Source: Actinocrinis sp035653575 (GTDB lineage Bacteria > Actinomycetota > Actinomycetes > Streptomycetales > Catenulisporaceae). Taken from it: DNA of 64,000 nt. Location of the stretch: NCBI RefSeq assembly GCF_035653575.1, contig NZ_DASRBQ010000034.1, forward strand, positions 12,052 to 76,051, in the 5' to 3' direction. A program made the position numbers and the translations under genes. This document shows positions 1 to 11,400 of this stretch, in pieces. The notes below the pieces were generated by a model. The model did no database searches. It saw only the letters and a program-made list of their open reading frames with translations, and was not told where the DNA came from. Within the stretch, counting starts at the first letter, position 1. Each line of letters starts with the position of its first letter.

Positions 1-3000
1 CCGGCACGCGCCGCGGCGACCCGGTCGAGGCGACCGGCGTCGGGCGCGTCATCGGGCAGGGCCGGGACCGGGCGCTCGGGCCGGTCGGCATCGGCTCGGT
101 GAAGACGAACATCGGCCACCTGGAGGCCTCGGCCGGCCTGGCCGGCCTGGTGAAGGCGGTGCTGTCTCTGGAGCACCGCGTCGTGCCGCCGACCCTGCAC
201 GCCGACGAGCTGAACCCCGATATCCCCTTCGACGACCTGAACCTGCGCGTCGTGCGCGAGCCGCTGGAGCTGCCGCAGGACGGCCCGGTGTACGTCGGCG
301 TGAACTCCTTCGGCTGGGGCGGCACGAACGCGCACGCAGTGCTGATGACCGCGCCGCCGAGCAGCACTCCGGAGCGGGAAGCGAATTCGGACCCTGGCGA
401 GCAGGCGCCAATTCTGCTCCCGTTGTCCGCCCAGCGCGAGGACGTGCTCAAGCAGCGAGCCGCCGACTTGGTCGCCGCCCTTCCCGAGACTGCCGCGGAC
501 CTGCGAGCCCTCGCCGGCACCCTCGCCCACCGCCGGGACCACTTCCCGATGCGGGCCGCGTTCGCCGGCTCGGCGCAGGACGTTGCCGGGGCGTTGACGC
601 GTTTCGCCGAGGATCCGGAGGCTGAGATCCCCGGAGCGGTCAGCGGCCGGGCGCGCAAGCGCGGAAAGATCGCGTTCGTATTTCCCGGCCAGGGCGCGCA
701 ATGGTCCGGCATGGGCCGCGAGCTGTACGCGAACAGCCCGACATTCAAGGCCGTGATTCACCGCTGCGCCGAGGCGCTCAAGCCCTACTTCGCCTGGGAC
801 CTGCCCGCGATCATTGCCGGCGAATCCGACGAGGAGTGGCTGACCCGCATCGACATGCTCCAGCCGGTGCTGTGGGCGATGTCCCTCGGCCTGGCCGAGC
901 TGTGGCGTGAAGCAGGGGTCGAACCCGACGTCGTGATCGGCCACAGCCAGGGCGAGGTGACCGCCGCGACGCTCGCCGGGATCCTCTCCTACGAGGACGG
1001 GGCGCTGGCGATGGCCCGGCGCAGCGCCATCGCGCGCCGCACCTCCGGCAAGGGCCGGATGCTCGCGGTCGACCTCGACGTCAAGAGCGCGCGCGAGGCC
1101 CTCGCAGGGTTCGAAGAACTCGTCTCCCTGGCCGTGAACAACGGCCCGAGCTCGTGTGTGCTGTCCGGCGAGACCGAGGCCGTCCTCACGCTCAAGGAGA
1201 TCCTGGACGCCGAGGGCGTCTTCTGCCGCCTGGTGAACGTCGATTACGCCTCGCACAGTCCGCAAATGGACGAGCTGCGGCCCGACCTGCTCGCCGCCCT
1301 CGAACCGATGCGGCCGCGCAAGGGCGACATAGCCCTGATGTCCACCGTGCGCGTCGAAATGCTCGACGGCTCCGCCATGGACGCCGAGTACTGGACCGAC
1401 AACCTGCGCCGGCCGGTGATGTTCGCCGACGCGATGTCGAAGCTCTTCGACGACGCCACGCTCCTCGGCGACACGGTCACCCACGTCGTCGAGATCAGCC
1501 CGCACCCGATCCTCGCCCCGGCGATCGAGCAGCTGGCCGCACTGCGCTCCGAGCCGCCGGCCGTCCTTTCCACGCTGCGCCGCGACACCGGGTCCGCTGC
1601 CGACTTCGCGCTGGCGCTCGGCCGCGGCTACGTCTCAGGGCTCGAACCGTTTGCCGCCATACCCGCCGGCCGCACCGTTCAAATTCCGCCGTATCCGTGG
1701 CAGCGCTCGAGCTACTGGGTTCCGGCCGGACGGCGGCGCGCCGGCGTGTCCGGCGGCCTGGAATTCGCACTGGCTCCTGCGGTCTCGGAACAGGACACCT
1801 GGCATGGCACGCTGGACCTCGGCGTCGACGAGCACCCGTGGCTGGCCGACCACAAGGTGCATGACGCCGTCGTCGTTCCCGGCGCGGCGATGATGGCGCT
1901 CGCGATGAGCGCGGCCCGCGCGAGGGCGGGCTCGGTCCCCGGCGCCCTGGACGGCTTCACCTTCCGCAGCGACCTGACCCTCGCGGGCGAACCGGCGAAG
2001 GTCAGCGCGGTGTGGCGGGACGATGTGACCGAGGGCGGCAGCTTCATCCTCAAATCACTGACACCGGGCGCCACGGAGTGGACCGAGCACGCCTCGGCCC
2101 GCATCCGGCAGCCGCGATCCGATGCGTCCGCGGTCCGGGACTTCCCCGTGGAACTGGCCGAGAGCGGCGAGACCGTTGAAGTCACCGAGTTCTACGACGG
2201 CTGCGCCGCTCGTGGGCTCAACTACGGCCCAGCATTCCAGGGCGTGGAAAGCCTGCACATTGACGAAGCTTCCGGCGCCGCACTCGGCGAGATCCGCCTG
2301 CCCGACCGCTGCCGCGCCGGAGCCCGCGCGCACAACCTGCACCCGGCACTTTGGGACGCCGCGCTCCAGGTCTCACTGGCGCTGGTGGACGGCGACGCGA
2401 CCGTGGTCCCGGTCGCCGTCGAGTGCGTGCACCTCGTGCAGGAACTGGCCGAGCCGGTGCTCGATGCATGGTCGTACGCGGTGCGCCGCGACGACACACA
2501 TATCGACGTGTTCGTATACGACGCCGACCGGCAGCCGTTGTTGACGATGGAAGGGCTGACGCTCCAGGCGTTGGAGTCGGCGGCCTCGGAGGACGGCGAC
2601 GCCGAGCGAGTTCACCGCCTCGCCTTCCGGGCCGAGGCGCTATCCACGGCGGAGGCAAGCGAAGCCGCCTCCGCAGAGCCGGGCAGCTGGATTATCACAG
2701 AGGTCTACCAGGGGACCGGCATCGGTTCGGGTCTTTCCGCCGCGCTCTGCGCTGCCGGACAAACCGCCGACCGCGTCACGCTGACCGGCGAGCGCGCCCA
2801 TGATGCGTCCGCCTGGAGCGAAAAGCTCAGCTGCGCCAGCAGCCCGCCGAATGCAGTCGTCTTCGTCGCACCGCCGGCTGCCGCCGGACTCGCCGAGCAG
2901 CGCAAGGCCCTGCTCGCGCTGACCGCGCTGGTGCGCAGCGTGCTGGACCTGCCGCTCCCGCCGCGCCTCGCGGTACTCACCACGGACGCCCAAGCGGTCG

Positions 3001-5390
3001 CCGCGTCCGACCAGCCCGACCCCGGCGCGGCACTGTACTGGGGCTTCACCAGGGTCCTGCGACGCGAGCACGCCGAACTCCAGCCCTGCCTGCTGGACAT
3101 CTCAGCGTCCGATGACGTCGCGACCACCGCCCACGCCCTTACGGTGGAATTGCTCGCCGACTCCGGTGAGGACCAGATCGCCCTGCGCGGCGAGCGCCGC
3201 TATGTCGGCAGGCTGGAGCGCGGCGAATCCGCGGCGTACGACGAGGACGACGCACCGTCCGCGCCGTGGCGCACCGTGTTGCAGCCGTTCCGCCTCGCCG
3301 CGTCCCGGCCCGGATTCTGGGACTGCATGGTCTACCGGCCGCTGGCCCGCCGCGTGCCCGGCCCCGGCGAGATCGAGATCGAAGTCACCGCCACCGCACT
3401 GAACTTCATCGACGTGATGAAGGCGATGGGCACCTACCCCGACCCGTCCGGCGGCGCCGACCTGCTCGGCGGCGAGGCCGCAGGGCGGGTCACGGCGGTC
3501 GGCGAGGGAGTATCCGAGTTCGAAGTCGGAGATCGCGTCATCGCTTGCGCCTTCGGCGCTGCAGCCTCACACGTCACCGTGCGCGCCGACCACGCGCGGC
3601 GCATCCCCGCGGGGATCCAGGACGCCGAGGCCGCCGCGCTGCCGTTGGTCGTCACGACCGCTTGGTACAGCCTGGTCGATCTGGCCCGGCTGGAGCCCGG
3701 CGAGTCGGTGCTGATCCATTCGGCAGCGGGCGGTCTCGGCCTGGCCGCGGTCCGCATCGCACAGCGCCTCGGCGCGCGCATCCTGGCCACCGCGGGCAGC
3801 GAGCGCAAACGCGAGTTCCTGCGCGGTCTCGGCATCGCAGACGTCTTCGACTCACGAAGCCTGGGGTGGGGCGACGCGGTACTCGCGGCCACCGGCGGCC
3901 GCGGCGTCGACGTGGTGCTCAACTCGCTGACCGGCGCCGCCATCCCGCTCGGCCTGGAGGTTCTCGCCGAGGACGGACGATTCGTCGAGGTCGGGAAGAA
4001 GGACATCTACAACGGCCGGGCGATCGCGCTGACCGCCTTCAAGAAGGGGATCAGCCTGGCCACGGTGGACCTGGCCGGCCTGATGGCCCGCCGGCCGCAG
4101 CGCTTCGCCCGCCTGCTGGCCGAGGTCTGGAAGCTCGTCGAGGACGGCGGCATCGAGCCGCTGCCGACCATCCCGTACGGCTTCGCCGACGCCGCCGAGG
4201 CACTGCGCGCCATGTCGCACGGCTCGCACATCGGCAAGTTCGTGCTCGTCGATCCCGGCACGGTCGCCTCGGTCGCCCCGGAACCCTTGCCCGCAGGGCG
4301 ATTCCGGGCTGACGGCACGTACGTGCTGAGCGGCGGGCTCGGCGCACTCGGCCTCTCGCTCGCGCAGTACTTGGCCGAGCGCGGTGCGGGTGCGATCGCG
4401 CTGCTCGGCCGATCCGCGCCAAGCGAGTACGCGGCCGAACGCATCAGCGCACTGCGAGAGCGCGGCGTGCAGGTGCGGACCGTCGCCGTCGACGTCACTG
4501 ACGCTGATTCCTTGGATGCGGCCCTCACCGAGCTGCGTGCTGAACTGCCTCCGCTGCGCGGAGTCTTCCACGCGGCCGGACTCTTGGATGACGCGACGAT
4601 CCTCAATCTCCAGCCCGAGCAGCTGGACCGCGTGATCGCCCCGAAGGCGGACGGTGCGCGGAACCTGGATCGGGCGACGGCGACCGACCCGCTGGACCTC
4701 TTCGTGCTGTTCTCCTCCGCCGCCGCGCTGATCGGCAATGCGGGTCAGGCTGCTTACGCGGCGGGGAATGCGTACATGGACACGCTCGCCGAGGCACGGC
4801 GCCGGCGTGGCCTGCCGGGACTGAGCGTCCAGTGGGGGCCGTTCGAGGACATCGGCCTGGCCGCCGCGGACGCTAACCGGGGCGCGCGCCTCTCGGACCG
4901 GGGCATGGGCGGATTCACCGCCGAGGAAGCGTGGCCGGCCCTCGCCCGCTTCCTGGGCCGCGACCAGCAGGTGGTGGGCTACGTACCGCTCAACCTGCGG
5001 CAGTGGTTCGACGCCTACCCGGAGACCGCCGCGCAGAAGAGCTGGTCCACGCTGCGCCAGGCGGCGCAGGACGGCGGCGGCGCGGCAGCCGGCAGCAGCG
5101 AGTTCCTGGCCGGGCTGCTGGCCGCAGCGTCCGACGACCGTCCCGCGCTGGCCGAGGCCAAGGTGCGCGAGCTGGCTGGACGCGTGCTGCGCCTGGAACC
5201 GGCCGCGATCGACCGGGAGACCCCGTTCAAGGCGCTGGGTCTCGACTCGCTGATGGGCCTAGAGCTACGCAACCGCCTGGAAGCCGCGTTCGGGCTCAAG
5301 CTCTCGCCGACGCTGCTGTGGACCTACGGCAGCACGCGCGCCCTGTCCGAAGTGCTCTGCGAAAGGCTGCCCGAACCCGCGGCCGCCTGA
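1..5390 (+). CDS. Type I modular PKS, C-terminal part: (KS)-AT-DH-ER-KR-ACP
   Basis: The gene is open at the left edge, with codons in frame from base 3, and opens inside a ketosynthase at its GTxxGDPVE and NIGHLE motifs. Residues here count from base 3. The AT (about 220-520) has GHSQGE with Ser near 315 and a YASHS motif, which in this family predicts methylmalonyl-CoA. The DH follows (His near 616, YGPAFQ, LWDAALQ); its HxxxGxxxxP motif carries Asp in place of Gly. The ER has the HSAAGGLG nucleotide loop near 1239. The KR has SGGLGALG near 1442 and an LLDD motif, suggesting a B-type reductase. The ACP has GLDSLMGLEL with attachment Ser near 1749. All reductive domains are present, so the module should add a fully saturated methyl-branched unit. 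No C-terminal docking helix is obvious. The next PKS gene starts 86 bases downstream in the same direction. Confidence 0.95.
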   Translation, partial: GTRRGDPVEATGVGRVIGQGRDRALGPVGIGSVKTNIGHLEASAGLAGLVKAVLSLEHRVVPPTLHADELNPDIPFDDLNLRVVREPLELPQDGPVYVGVNSFGWGGTNAHAVLMTAPPSSTPEREANSDPGEQAPILLPLSAQREDVLKQRAADLVAALPETAADLRALAGTLAHRRDHFPMRAAFAGSAQDVAGALTRFAEDPEAEIPGAVSGRARKRGKIAFVFPGQGAQWSGMGRELYANSPTFKAVIHRCAEALKPYFAWDLPAIIAGESDEEWLTRIDMLQPVLWAMSLGLAELWREAGVEPDVVIGHSQGEVTAATLAGILSYEDGALAMARRSAIARRTSGKGRMLAVDLDVKSAREALAGFEELVSLAVNNGPSSCVLSGETEAVLTLKEILDAEGVFCRLVNVDYASHSPQMDELRPDLLAALEPMRPRKGDIALMSTVRVEMLDGSAMDAEYWTDNLRRPVMFADAMSKLFDDATLLGDTVTHVVEISPHPILAPAIEQLAALRSEPPAVLSTLRRDTGSAADFALALGRGYVSGLEPFAAIPAGRTVQIPPYPWQRSSYWVPAGRRRAGVSGGLEFALAPAVSEQDTWHGTLDLGVDEHPWLADHKVHDAVVVPGAAMMALAMSAARARAGSVPGALDGFTFRSDLTLAGEPAKVSAVWRDDVTEGGSFILKSLTPGATEWTEHASARIRQPRSDASAVRDFPVELAESGETVEVTEFYDGCAARGLNYGPAFQGVESLHIDEASGAALGEIRLPDRCRAGARAHNLHPALWDAALQVSLALVDGDATVVPVAVECVHLVQELAEPVLDAWSYAVRRDDTHIDVFVYDADRQPLLTMEGLTLQALESAASEDGDAERVHRLAFRAEALSTAEASEAASAEPGSWIITEVYQGTGIGSGLSAALCAAGQTADRVTLTGERAHDASAWSEKLSCASSPPNAVVFVAPPAAAGLAEQRKALLALTALVRSVLDLPLPPRLAVLTTDAQAVAASDQPDPGAALYWGFTRVLRREHAELQPCLLDISASDDVATTAHALTVELLADSGEDQIALRGERRYVGRLERGESAAYDEDDAPSAPWRTVLQPFRLAASRPGFWDCMVYRPLARRVPGPGEIEIEVTATALNFIDVMKAMGTYPDPSGGADLLGGEAAGRVTAVGEGVSEFEVGDRVIACAFGAAASHVTVRADHARRIPAGIQDAEAAALPLVVTTAWYSLVDLARLEPGESVLIHSAAGGLGLAAVRIAQRLGARILATAGSERKREFLRGLGIADVFDSRSLGWGDAVLAATGGRGVDVVLNSLTGAAIPLGLEVLAEDGRFVEVGKKDIYNGRAIALTAFKKGISLATVDLAGLMARRPQRFARLLAEVWKLVEDGGIEPLPTIPYGFADAAEALRAMSHGSHIGKFVLVDPGTVASVAPEPLPAGRFRADGTYVLSGGLGALGLSLAQYLAERGAGAIALLGRSAPSEYAAERISALRERGVQVRTVAVDVTDADSLDAALTELRAELPPLRGVFHAAGLLDDATILNLQPEQLDRVIAPKADGARNLDRATATDPLDLFVLFSSAAALIGNAGQAAYAAGNAYMDTLAEARRRRGLPGLSVQWGPFEDIGLAAADANRGARLSDRGMGGFTAEEAWPALARFLGRDQQVVGYVPLNLRQWFDAYPETAAQKSWSTLRQAAQDGGGAAAGSSEFLAGLLAAASDDRPALAEAKVRELAGRVLRLEPAAIDRETPFKALGLDSLMGLELRNRLEAAFGLKLSPTLLWTYGSTRALSEVLCERLPEPAAA

Positions 5391-5476
5391 CCACACCGTT
5401 CGCCACACGCGCATAGCGCACGCCGCGCTTGATACACACCGCACCCGCACCGCCGAAGACGAGGACTGTGTCAGTC

Positions 5477-8400
5477 ATGGAACCGAGCAGCAGCACCGAG
5501 AACGGCTCGGCGAGCGCCGTCACCCCGCTGTCCCGCGCCCTGGACACGATCAAGCGGCTGCGCGCCCAGCTCGACGCGGGTCAGGGCGGCAAGCCGCCGA
5601 TCGCGATCGTCGGCGCCGGCCTGCGGCTGCCCGGCGGCGTCCACGACCTCGACGGCTACTGGGAGGCGCTGGAGTCCGGCCGGGACCTGATCCGGCAGCG
5701 GCCGCAGCAGCGTCTCGCACCCTTCGCCCAACAGTGGGCGAAGCTGCCGAACCTGGGCAGCTTCCTGGACGAGGTGCTCGGCTTCGACGCCGACTTCTTC
5801 GGCATCAGCCCGCGCGAGGCCCGCGCCGTCGACCCGCAGCACCGGCTGATGCTGGAGGTGGCGTGGGAGGCGCTGGAGGACGCGGCGCTGCCACCGGACA
5901 ACCTGCGCGATGCGCGGGTCGGCGTGTACGTCGGCATCACCGGCCGGCAGGACTATCAGGATTGGAAGAGCAGCGGGCCCGACGCGTACTGGGCGACCGG
6001 CAACGGCCACAGCTTCGCGGCCGGCCGGATCGCGTACGTGCTCGGATTCACCGGTCCGGCGGTGGCGATCGACACCGCGTGCTCCTCCTCCCTGACCGCG
6101 ATCCACCAGGCGGTCAGGGCACTGCGACATGGCGAGATCGATGTCGCGCTGGCCGGCGGCGTGAACCTCGTGCTCTCACCGGGCTCGACCGAGCTGATCG
6201 CGCAGACTCGCTCGCTCGCCCCGGACGGCCGGTGCAAGACCTTCGACGCGCGCGCGAACGGTTACGTGCGCGGTGAGGGTGCCGGCGTCATCGCGCTCAA
6301 GCGGCTCGATCAGGCAATCCGCGACGGCGACCGCATCCACGCGGTGATTAAGGGCTCTGCGACAAACCAGGACGGCCGCTCCTCGGGCTTCACCGCGCCT
6401 AACGTCCTGGCCCAGATCGCAGTACTCGAAGCGGCGCTCGCGGACGCCGAACTCACACCGGCCGACATCGGCCTGATCGAGGCGCACGGTACCGGCACGG
6501 CGCTCGGCGACCCGATCGAGATGGACGCGATCGTCGCCGCGCTCGGCCGCAAGAACGGCGGCGCGCCGCTGCACGTCGGCTCGGTGAAGGCGAACATCGG
6601 CCACCTGGAGGCCGCGTCCGGGATCGCTGGCGTGCTCAAGTCGATCCTCGTGCTGCGTAAGGGGATCATCCCGCCGCTGGTGCATTTCCGGACGCTGAAC
6701 CCGCGCATCGATCTCGACGGCACCGGCGTCACGGTCTCGGGCAGCGCGCAGCCCTGGGACCGCAGCGCCGCGGGAAGCCACGTCGGCGTCAGCTCGTTCG
6801 GCATCGTGGGCACGAACGCGCACGTGATCCTAGGTCCGGCCGACGCGGTTGCGACGGATGCGACGGGTGCGCGACCAGACACCGGCGCGGCGACCGGTGA
6901 TGTCGCAGGCTTCGAACTTTCCGCGAAGAGCGAAGGCGCGCTGCGTGAACTCGCCGGGCGCCTGGCCGAATGCCTCACGGACTTGCCAAGCGAGCAGTAC
7001 TCAGCATTCGCATACACGACTACGCACGGCCGGACCCGGCACCCGGTGGTGGCACGCATCGCCGCGCCGACCCCGGCAAAGGCGCTCAACGCGCTGCGGG
7101 CGCTCGCGGCCGGCAAGAGCTCGAAGGCGGTCACGGTCCGCGAGGGTGCGACCGTGTCGCAGCTGCCTGAATTGCCGGGACTGTCGCAGCTGCCGCGCCA
7201 GGTGATAACACTGCCGAACTACCCGTGGGAGCGCGACATCCTCGGGCCGGAAGGTGTGCCGCTGCTGATCAGCGGCGGTGCGCAGGGCCCGGCCACCGAG
7301 GACTCGGCGGCAGCGGACGTCGAGGTCGAGGCCCCCGGCGAGGATGCGCCGTTCGCCGAGCAATCCGCAGTCCCGATGTACGAGCTGGAGTGGCAAGAGT
7401 TGTCCGGCTCAGCGGGACGAACGCAAGGCGCGGACCGGGAGGTCGTCCTGGCCGGCGACGACGCCGAGCTGATCGAACTATTGGCTGCCAGCGCTGAGGC
7501 AAACGGGCTAACACATGCGATTATCGGCCCGGCGGTGCCGGACTGGTCCGCGATTTGGGAAGTGCGCGGCGCGCAGTTGGATGCGGGTGCAGGTGCGGGG
7601 GCGGGACAAAGCCGACCGATCAGCTTGATTCTTGCGCAGAAGGCGACGCCGCTGCCCGAGACATCAGACGCCGTTGACGTGTCCGATCCCACCGCCGCAG
7701 GGGCCGAATTGTGCGCGGCGATCACCCACGCAGTGCGGGCATTTGCCGATTCGGGCCTGCCCGGCCAGGTCTACGCGCTCACCCGCGCCACGCGGCAAGT
7801 CACCGGCCAGGACCCGATCATTGCCGGAAACCACGGCCTGCTGCACGGATTGCTGCCTGTCCTCGGGCTCGAATACTCCTCTGTCTGGGGCGGAGTCATC
7901 GATCTACCGGCCGAGCCGAACGCCGCCGACGCGGCAATAGCGCTCTCTCTCACCGGCTCGGGGACGGCCCCGGACGCAGCGGCCGACGACCTGCTCGCAG
8001 TCCGCGAGGGTCGCGCCTACGGTGCACGGATCCGTCCCGTTGCGGCCGACTGGCGGCCTGAGCTGCCGGTTCACCCGGACGCGACGTACCTGCTGACCGG
8101 CGGGCTCGGCGGTATCGGGCGCGAGATGGCGCTGGACCTCATCCGGCGCGGCGCTCGTCACCTGCTCCTGGTCGGTCGCACACCCGAGGCCGATCTGCAC
8201 GCCGCCGCTGCCGCCGCGCTCGGCAATATGCGGGCACTCGGTGCGCGGGTCGTCTACCGCAGCGCGGACGTCGAGAGCCACGCGAGCCTCGCCGCCGCTA
8301 TCGCAGCAGCCTGTGACGGTGACGGTGGATTGCCGCCGGTACGTGGCATCATCCACACGGCGGGCGCCCTGCCGCACAAGCCGCTGGCCGAGGCTACGGC

Positions 8401-11400
8401 CGCCGACTTCGCCGAGGGGCTGCGCGGGAAGTTCGCCGGCGCCTGGTGGCTTCACCTGCTGAGCCGCGATCGCGCTTGGGACCTGGACTTCTTTGTCCAG
8501 ACCTCGTCGGCGTCCGCGCTGTGGGGACACGAGGGCCGCGGCGCGTACACCGCGGCAAACGGTGGACTCGACGCGATCGCCGCCTACCGCGTCTCCGCGG
8601 GATTGCCCGCGACGGCCATCGCCTACGGCGCGTGGGCGCTCGACGGCATGGCTGACGAGGCCGGGCGGCAAAACCTCGGCCGGGTCGGCATCATCGAGAT
8701 GGACCCGGCGACCGGCTGCTCGACGCTGGCTGCTCACTCCGCGAGCCCGGGTGGCTTCCTGATCGCCTGCCCCGTGGACTGGTCCCGGTTCACGACCGTG
8801 ATGGGCACGCTGCGTCGCAGGGCCCTGTTCGATGAGGTTAAGGGTGCTGGCGGCGAGCTAGAGGCGGTGGCCGCTGTCGGCACGACCGGCGCAGCTGCTG
8901 GCGCGAACGGATCGACCGGCGCGGCAGGGGCCGGCGCGTCGACGCCGCTGCGCGACGAATTGCTGGCGCTCCCCGAGAACGCGCGCGGCGAAGCGGCCGC
9001 TGTGCACATCGGCCGCATGCTAGCCAAGACGCTGGGCTACCCCGAAGGCCGCGCGGTGCCGCCGGACACAGGGTTCTTCGACCTCGGCCTCGACTCGATC
9101 ATGGCCGTCGACCTCGCTCGTGACTTGTCCGTGGCCTTCGCCGTGAAGCTACGTGTCGCAGAGGTCTTCAACAATCCGCGCCTCACCGCCCTATCAGAGC
9201 ACGTCGCCAGGAAGGTCGCGGCGGGACCGGCGAACGTGACAGCGAAGCCGGTGCCCTCAGCTGCGGGGGCATCCGGTGCCACGCGCAGCGCGACGCAGCC
9301 GACAGCCGCTGTGACGCAGACTTTGTCCGCCACAGCGGGACAACGGGCCGCGTCGCAGTCGTCATCTGGTGCGGTCGCGTCTCCTGCCGAGCCGATCGCC
9401 ATCGTCGGCATGGCCGGCCGCTTCCCCGGCGCCGATTCCGTCGACGAACTGTGGGACCTGCTGCGCGAAGGCCGCGACGCGGTCGGTCCGGTGCCGGCCA
9501 ATCGGTGGGACGGTGCCGCACTGCACGACAACGACCCGCTGCGCGTCGGCACGATCAGCACCGACCAGGGCGGCTTCCTACGCGATATCGACCGCTTCGA
9601 CGCCTCCTTCTTCGGCATTCCGGCCCGCGAGGCCGAGAGCCTCGACCCGCAACAGCGCCTCCTGCTCGAATCCGCCTGGCACGCCCTCGAAGACGCCGCG
9701 ATCGACCCGAAGAGCCTCAAGGGCAGCAAGACCGGCGTGTACGTCGGCGTCACCAACTCCGACTACTCCCGGCTGCTTGAGCGCGGCGGGCTGAACCAGC
9801 TCGACGCCTACTTCGGCAGCGGCACCTCACTCAATGTCGCCGCCGGCCGCATCTCTTACCTGCTCGGGCTTTCCGGTCCGGCGATGGCTGTGGACACCGC
9901 GTGCTCGTCCTCCTTGGTCGCCCTGCATCTGGCCATCAGGTCTCTGCGATCTGGGGAGATCGATCGCGCACTGGCCGGCGGTGTGAACGTGATCGTGTCG
10001 CCGGAGTGCTCGGTCGCCATCAGCCGTGCGCACATGCTCTCGCCGGACGGCCGCTGCAAGACCTTCTCCGCCGACGCGAATGGATTCGTCCGCGCGGAAG
10101 GCTGTGGCGTGCTCGTCCTCAAGCGACTCAGCGACGCGCAACGCGACGGCGACCGCGTACTGGCCGTGCTGCACGGAAGCGCGGTCAACCAGGACGGCGC
10201 GTCCTCCGGGCTCACCGTACCCAACGGAGCCGCCCAGGAGCAGGTCATCGCCGCCGCGCTGGCCGACGCGCGGATCGACGCCGCCGCGGTGTCGTATTTG
10301 GAAGCGCACGGCACCGGCACCTCCCTCGGCGACCCGATCGAGCTCAACGCCGCCTGGGCCGTCTTCGGCAAGGACCGCAAGCCGGGCGAACCGCTGCACG
10401 TCGGCTCGATCAAGAGCAACATCGGGCACTGCGAATCCGCCTCGGGCATGGCAGGGGTCTTCAAGACGGTTCTCGCGCTGCGGCACCGTCAGCTCCCGGC
10501 GAGCCTGCACGCGGAGACGTTGAACCCTTTCTTCCCCTGGGACGAGGTCAACATCCGCGTCGTGGACTCGCTCACCTCCTGGCGCACCGGAGACCGGCCC
10601 CGCTACGCGGCGGTTTCCAGCTTCGGCTTCAGCGGCACGAACGCGCAGGTAATCCTCGGCGAGGCGGCTGAGGCCGCGCCGGTCGTGGCAGCCGCGGCAG
10701 CCGAACCGAAGCCCGTCGCCGAGGGGGAGCAGACGGTTCCGTACCTGGTGCCGATCTCCGCGCCCGACCCCGCCGGGCTGCGCCGTCTCACCGAGCTCTG
10801 GCAGGCCAGGCTGGCGAGCGTGCCAGAGGACGAACTCGGCCGCCTGGCGACCGCCGCCGCGTCCGGTCGGGCGCACTTCCCCTTGCGCAGGCTGCTGCTC
10901 GGCGCCGACCGCGCCGAACTGCTCGCCGGGCTTCGCGAGCACACTCTCGACTCCGATTCTGGGTCCGCGGCCGGATCCGCGAGCGAGCCGGCGCGGACCA
11001 AGCCGCCGAAGGTGGCCTTCCTCTTCTCCGGCGCGGGCAGCCAGTACTTCGGCATGGGCCGCGAGCTGTACGAGACCGAGCCGGTCTTCCGCCAGACCAT
11101 CGACGCCTGCGACGTCATCGCCGCGCCGCAACTCGGCATCTCGCTGCTGGACCTGATGTTCTACGGCGCCGACGAGGAGCTGATCGACCAGATCCGGTTC
11201 ACCCAGCCGACCACCGTCGCGCTCGAACTCGCCCTGGCCGCGCTCTGGAAGTCCTGGGGCGTGACAGGGTCCGTCGTCACCGGCCACAGCGTCGGCGAGA
11301 TCGCCGCGGCGATCTACGCCGGAGTCATGGACCTGGAGACCGGCCTCACCCTCGTGGTCAACCGGGCCAGGCTGATGCAGGGCACCGGCAGCGGCGCGAT

